Below are positions 59,240-64,000 of a DNA stretch of 64,000 bases, in pieces (position 1 is the first letter of the stretch; each line of letters begins with the position of its first letter). The position numbers and the translations under genes are program-made. Under the pieces are notes generated by a model. That model was not told the origin of the DNA. It searched no databases and saw only the letters and a list, made by a program, of their open reading frames with translations. Source of the stretch: Escarpia spicata (taxonomy: Eukaryota; Annelida; Polychaeta; Sabellida; Siboglinidae); contig OZ023218.1 in assembly GCA_963995525.1 (NCBI GenBank), positions 51,658,205 through 51,722,204 on the forward strand. The letters are read 5' to 3'.

Positions 59240-59946
59240 TGGTTGTGGGTGGACTTGAGACGTGGGTTCATTCTCTCTCACACAGCCACACTGAGGGAAG
59301 TTATTGCTTACAGAGGTTGAGACTTGAGACGTGGGTTCATTCTCTCTCACACAGCCACACTGAGGGAAGTTATTGCTTACAGAGGTTGAGACTTGAGACG
59401 TGGGTTCATTCTCTCTCTCAAAGACACACAGAGGGAAGTTATTGCCTACAGAGGTTGAGACTTGAGACGTGGGTTCATTCTCTCTCGCAAAGCCACACTG
59501 AGGGAAGTTATTGCTTACAGAGGTTGAGACTTGAGACGTGGGTTCATTCTCTCTCACACAGCCACACTGAGGGAAGTTATTGCCTACAGAGGTTGAGACT
59601 TGAGACGTGGGTTCATTCTCTCTCACAAAGCCACACTGAGGGAAGTTATTGCCTACAGAGGTTGAGACTTGACACGTGGGTTCATTCTCTCTCTCAAAGA
59701 CACACAGAGGGAAGTTATTGCCTACAGAGGTTGAGACTTGAGACGTGGGTTCATTCTCTCTCTCAAAGACACACAGAGGGAAGTTATTGCCTACAGAGGT
59801 TGAGACTTGAGATGTGGGTTCATTCTCTCTCACACAGCCACACTGAGGGAAGTTATTGCCTACAGAGGTTGAGACTTGACACGTGGGTTCATTCTCTCTC
59901 ACAAAGACACACAGAGGGAAGTTATTGCCTACAGAGGTTGAGACTT
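59240..59946. repeat. 69-bp minisatellite, left part, about 10 copies
   Basis: Unit of 69 bases: gacgtgggttcattctctct, then cacacagccacactgagggaagttattgcttacagaggttgagacttga. 69 is divisible by three, so frames of 23-residue repeats are open on both strands and are not genes. The array is split by the LINE at 59947-62093 and continues at 62094. Confidence 0.95.
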
Positions 59947-62093
59947 TAACAAGATTTAACAAGATTGCCACCCAGAGAATTAACTCTAGGTAGCAGGTGG
60001 ACAAGGAAGCCCTTGGCTTATCGAGAGTCCGACCTTTTTATCTATGTGTATCCCGCCCGTCTGAGGTATGTGTCGATTTTATTTTTAAACATATTCACGC
60101 TACTAGCACCCACACAATCAGCAGGTAATCTGTTCCATTCATTTACAGTCCTTTGTGAAAATGAAAACTTTCTTATATCCAATCTACTCTGCTCCTTTGC
60201 TAATGCAAGATCATGTCCTCTAGTCCTTCTATCTTTCTTAACTGAGAAAAACATATTTCTATCAATATTTTCATAACCCTTCAATATTTTAAACACTTCT
60301 ATCTGATCTCCTCTCAATCTCCTGGTCTCTAGTGTTGTTAAACCGCATTTTTTTAGGCGTATTTCATAACTAAGATCCCTCAGATTTGGTATCATTTTAG
60401 TTGCTCTCCTCTGCACTCTTTCTAGCATATCTATGTCCTTCCTGCGATATGGCCTCCACGCTTGAATACAATATTCTAAATGAGGCCTAACTATTGTTTT
60501 GTACAGCGGTATTATTAGCTCTTTTTCCTTATACGTTATGTTTCGCCTAATTAATCCAAGGATTTGATTTCCCTTTGAAGCTGCAATTCCGCACTGCTCT
60601 GAAATCTTCATATCAGCACTAACGGTTAACCCTAAGTCCTTTTCTTTTACAGTAGTACTTAGTACAGTACCCCCCATTGTATATTCTACCTCTTCGTTCC
60701 CATATCCTATGTGGAGGCATTTACATTTCCCAAAATTGAACATCATTTGCCACTTTTCAGACCATTTGATCAACCTGTCAAGATCATCTTGTAAATGCTG
60801 TCTATCTCCATCACTTTTAATCCTTCTAAACACTTTTGTATCATCCGCAAATTTCAACACCTTGCTTGTTATTTCATCATCCAAATCGTTGATGTATATT
60901 AAGAATAATATAGGACCTAATACTGATCCCTGTGGTACCCCACTCAATACCGATTTCCAGTTTGAAGCCTCCCCATCAACTACTACACGTTGTCTTCTGT
61001 CAATCAGCCATTGTTCTATCCAGTTTATTATACCATTTCCTATGCCATGGGCCTTTAGTTTAAGCAGTAATCTTTGATGTGGTACTTTGTCAAAAGCTTT
61101 TTGAAAATCTAAGTAGACGATATCTACTGGTGATCCCTCATCTACCCACTTAGTGATGTCTTCCAAAAAACATAACATATTTGTTAAGCATGACCTCGCT
61201 TTAAAAAAACCATGTTGAGATGGGTTTATCAAGTTTTGTTTAACAAGAAAATCCACCATGTGATCTTTAATTAGTCTTTCTAATAATTTACAAATCACTG
61301 ATGTTAAACTCACTGGTCTATAGTTCTCTGACTTGTTTCTCGAACCTTTTTTGAATAACGGTATAATGTTTGCTTCTTTCCATTCTAAAGGAACCACTCC
61401 CTCTTCTAATGACAAGTTGAAAACTGTTGCAAGTGGTATGCTAATTTGTTCTACAATTTCCAATAGTAGTTTGGGTGGAATACCATCCACTCCAGGTGAT
61501 TTATTATCCTTCATAGCCCTTATTTTCTTAGCTACCATTTCCGGGGTTACAATTAATTGTCCTAAATAGTCTGAATCTGCCCCCTTGAACTTAGCCTCTG
61601 GTATTGGCAGTGAACTAATATCTTCCCTGGTAAACACTGAACTAAAGTACTCATTCAGGTCTTCTGCCATTATGAATCCCTCTGATATTATATTTCCAGC
61701 ACTATCTTCTAGAGGACCGACCTTATCTTGAACTTTCTGTTTGCTTCGAACATACGCATAAAAACTCTTGCTGTCATGTTTTATATTACTAGCTAATTGT
61801 TGTTCATAGCTTCTCTTTGAATTTCTAATTTCAGCTGTAGCTTGGTTAAGTGCTTCTTTATAATTGTTGTAGTCTTCATCATTTCCAGTACATCTATATG
61901 ACTTCCACATCATTTGTTTATACTTAATTTTTCTAATGGCTTCTTTCGATAAGTGTTTCTTTTTGGACCGTTTTCCTTGTTTTTTGAAGGGTACAAATTT
62001 ATCGATTATGCACTTAATTTCACTCTTTAATATATTCCAGCATTCTGTTGCCGTCTTATTTGTCAGTGTCTTATTCCAGTCTATCTTTGCTAT
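59947..62093 (-). mobile_element. CR1-group LINE inserted in the 69-bp array, RT frame intact
   Basis: 2147 bases. The minus-strand frame 62111-60042 (689 residues) takes its ATG and first codons from the flanking repeat, so the LINE portion starts near KIAKIDWNK. It includes KDNKSPGVDGIPPKLL, YRPVSLTSVICKLLERL, LDFQKAFDKVPH, GVPQGSVLGPILF and FADD at residues 421-424, and ends with WNRLPADCVGASSVNMFKNK. There is no endonuclease, so it is 5'-truncated. The 3' end has two copies of cttgttaaat-like sequence. Removing it rejoins the repeat unit with a 3-base overlap (ctt). Intact coding suggests a young insertion. Confidence 0.93.
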
Positions 62094-64000
62094 CTTGACA
62101 CGTGGGTTCATTCTCTCTCACAAAGACACACAGAGGGAAGTTATTGCCTACAGAGGTTGAGACTTGAGACGTGGGTTCATTCTCTCTCTCAAAGACACAC
62201 AGAGGGAAGTTATTGCCTACAGAGGTTGAGACTTGAGACGTGGGTTCATTCTCTCACACAGCCACACTGAGGGAAGTTATTGCTTACAGAGGTTGAGACT
62301 TGAGACGTGGGTTCATTCTCTCTCACACAGCCACACTGAGGGAAGTTATTGCTTACAGAGGTTGAGACTTGAGACGTGGGTTCATTCTCTCTCACAAAGC
62401 CACACTGAGGGAAGTTATTGCTTACAGAGGTTGATACTTGAGACGTGGGTTCATTCTCTCTCACAAAGCCACACTGAGGGAAGTTATTGCCTACAGAGGT
62501 TGAGACTTGAGACGTGGGTTCATTCTCTCTCACAAAGCCACACTGAGGGAAGTTATTGCCTACAGAGGTTGAGACTTGAGACGTGGGTTCATTCTCTCTC
62601 ACACAGCCACACTGAGGGAAGTTATTGCTTACAGAGGTTGAGACTTGAGACGTGGGTTCATTCTCTCTCACACAGCCACACTGAGGGAAGTTATTGCCTA
62701 CAGAGGTTGAGACTTGAGACGTGGGTTCATTCTCTCTCACACAGCCACACTGAGGGAAGTTATTGCTTACAGAGGTTGAGACGTGGGTTCATTCTCTCTC
62801 CCAAAGCCACACTGAGGGAAGTTATTGCTTACAGTGGTTGAGACTTGAGACGTGGGTTCATTCTCTCTCACACAGCCACACAGAGGGAAGTTATTGCCTA
62901 CAGAGGTTGAGACTTGAGACGTGGGTTCATTCTCTCTCACACAGCCACACTGAGGGAAATAATTGCTTACAGAGGTTGAGACGTGGGTTCATTCTCTCTC
63001 ACACAGCCACACTGACGGCAGTTATTGCTTACAGAGGTTGAGACGTGGGTTCATTCTCTCTCGCAAAGCCACACTGAGGGAAGTTATTGCTTACAGAGGT
63101 TGAGACTTGAGACGTGGGTTCATTCTCTCACACAGCCACACTGAGGGAAGTTATTGCCTACAGAGGTTGAGACTTGAGATGTGGGTTCATTCTCTCACAC
63201 AGCCACACTGAGGGAAGTTATTGCTTATAGAGGTTGAGACTTGAGACGTGGGTTCATTCTCTCTCTCAAAGACACACAGAGGGAAGTTATTGCTTACAGA
63301 GGTTGAGACTTGAGACGTGGGTTCATTCTCTCTCCCAAAGCCACACTGAGGGAAGTTATTGCTTACAGAGGTTGAGACTTGAGACGTGGGTTCATTCTCT
63401 CACACAGCCACACTGAGGGAAGTTATTGCTTACAGAGGTTGAGACTTGAGACGTGGGTTCATTCTCTCTCTCAAAGACACACAGAGGGAAGTTATTGCCT
63501 ACAGAGGTTGAGACTTGACACGTGGGTTCATTCTCTCTCTCAAAGACACACTGAGGGAAGTTATTGCTTACAGAGGTTGAGACTTGAGACGTGGGTTCAT
63601 TCTCTCTCTCAAAGACACACTGAGGGAAGTTATTGCTTACAGAGGTTGAGACTTGAGACGTGGGTTCATTCTCTCTCTCACAAAGCCACACTGAGGGAAG
63701 TTATTGCCTACAGAGGTTGAGACGTGAGATGTGGGTTCATTCTCTCTCACAAAGCCACACTGAGGGAAGTTATTGCTTACAGAGGTTGAGACTTGAGATG
63801 TGGGTTCATTCTCTCTCACAAAGCCACACTGAGGGAAGTTATTGCTTACAGAGGTTGAGACTTGAGATGTGGGTTCATTCTCTCTCTCACAAAGCCACAC
63901 TGAGGGAAGTTATTGCCTACAGAGGTTGAGACTTGAGATGTGGGTTCATTCTCTCTCACAAAGCCACACTGAGGGAAGTTATTGCTTACAGAGGTTGAGA
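62094..64000. repeat. 69-bp minisatellite, right part, about 28 copies, running off the window
   Basis: Same unit as 59240-59946. Short internal deletions (for example loss of acttgag near 62785, 62985 and 63045, and a missing tc pair in some copies) recur and mark sub-blocks. The array continues past the window end. Confidence 0.95.

Noticed and set aside
58937..60004. 355-residue minus-strand repeat frame
   Set aside because: Reads through the 69-bp minisatellite, a LINE 3' end and a microsatellite; no coherent protein.

Overview
This is a eukaryotic (animal) window. It has spliced coding exons with GT..AG introns, RING/BIR-type inhibitor-of-apoptosis (IAP) genes, several clades of non-LTR retrotransposon, a DIRS-type (tyrosine-recombinase) retroelement, tRNA-headed SINEs and very abundant minisatellites. 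The mix best suits a marine invertebrate such as a mollusc or another lophotrochozoan; this is inference from gene and element families, not a species call. Host gene content is low: two IAP genes lie tail to tail. IAP gene 1 (+ strand) can be reconstructed completely as five exons between 13293 and 30991 (13293-14117, 24911-25088, 26752-26921, 30047-30101, 30816-30991). All intron phases match and the product is a 467-residue protein with three BIR domains and a C-terminal RING. IAP gene 2 (- strand) is present only as its two last exons (58794-58896 and 53765-53940). These have the same intron phases, and the terminal exon has the same 176-base length, as in gene 1. Its BIR exons must lie beyond 64000.

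Layout. 1-13100: gene-free DNA with 41-, 36-, 52-, 43- and 19-bp minisatellites, two SINEs of one family, and an 846-bp foldback element inserted cleanly into the 43-bp array with a 7-bp target duplication. 13293-30991: IAP gene 1. Its 10.8-kb first intron holds a decayed unnamed mobile-type gene, a pair of inverted ~660-bp repeats and 51- and 38-bp minisatellites. Its third coding intron holds a second decayed unnamed repetitive gene on the opposite strand. 31000-34650: a decayed APE-type LINE that begins within about 100 bases of the IAP stop codon and carries two in-frame minisatellite expansions. 35900-38350: a broken DIRS-like element (gag, RT, RNase H, remnant tyrosine recombinase). 38430-46180: old ~130-bp repeats containing a 7-kb, ~180-copy array of a 39-bp unit with higher-order structure. 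46590-50200: three RTE-like LINE fragments, one nested in another. 51526-53350: a 5'-truncated L2/CR1-group LINE with an intact RT. 53765-64000: IAP gene 2, whose introns carry a TIR DNA transposon, 28-, 49- and 69-bp minisatellites, and a CR1-group LINE inserted into the 69-bp array with an uninterrupted 2-kb RT reading frame.

About a third of the window is tandem repeat by my addition of the arrays. Many periods are multiples of three (27, 36, 39, 51, 69), so long reading frames open on both strands of these arrays. I regard those frames as artefacts, not genes. No prokaryotic features, CRISPR arrays or rRNA genes were seen.
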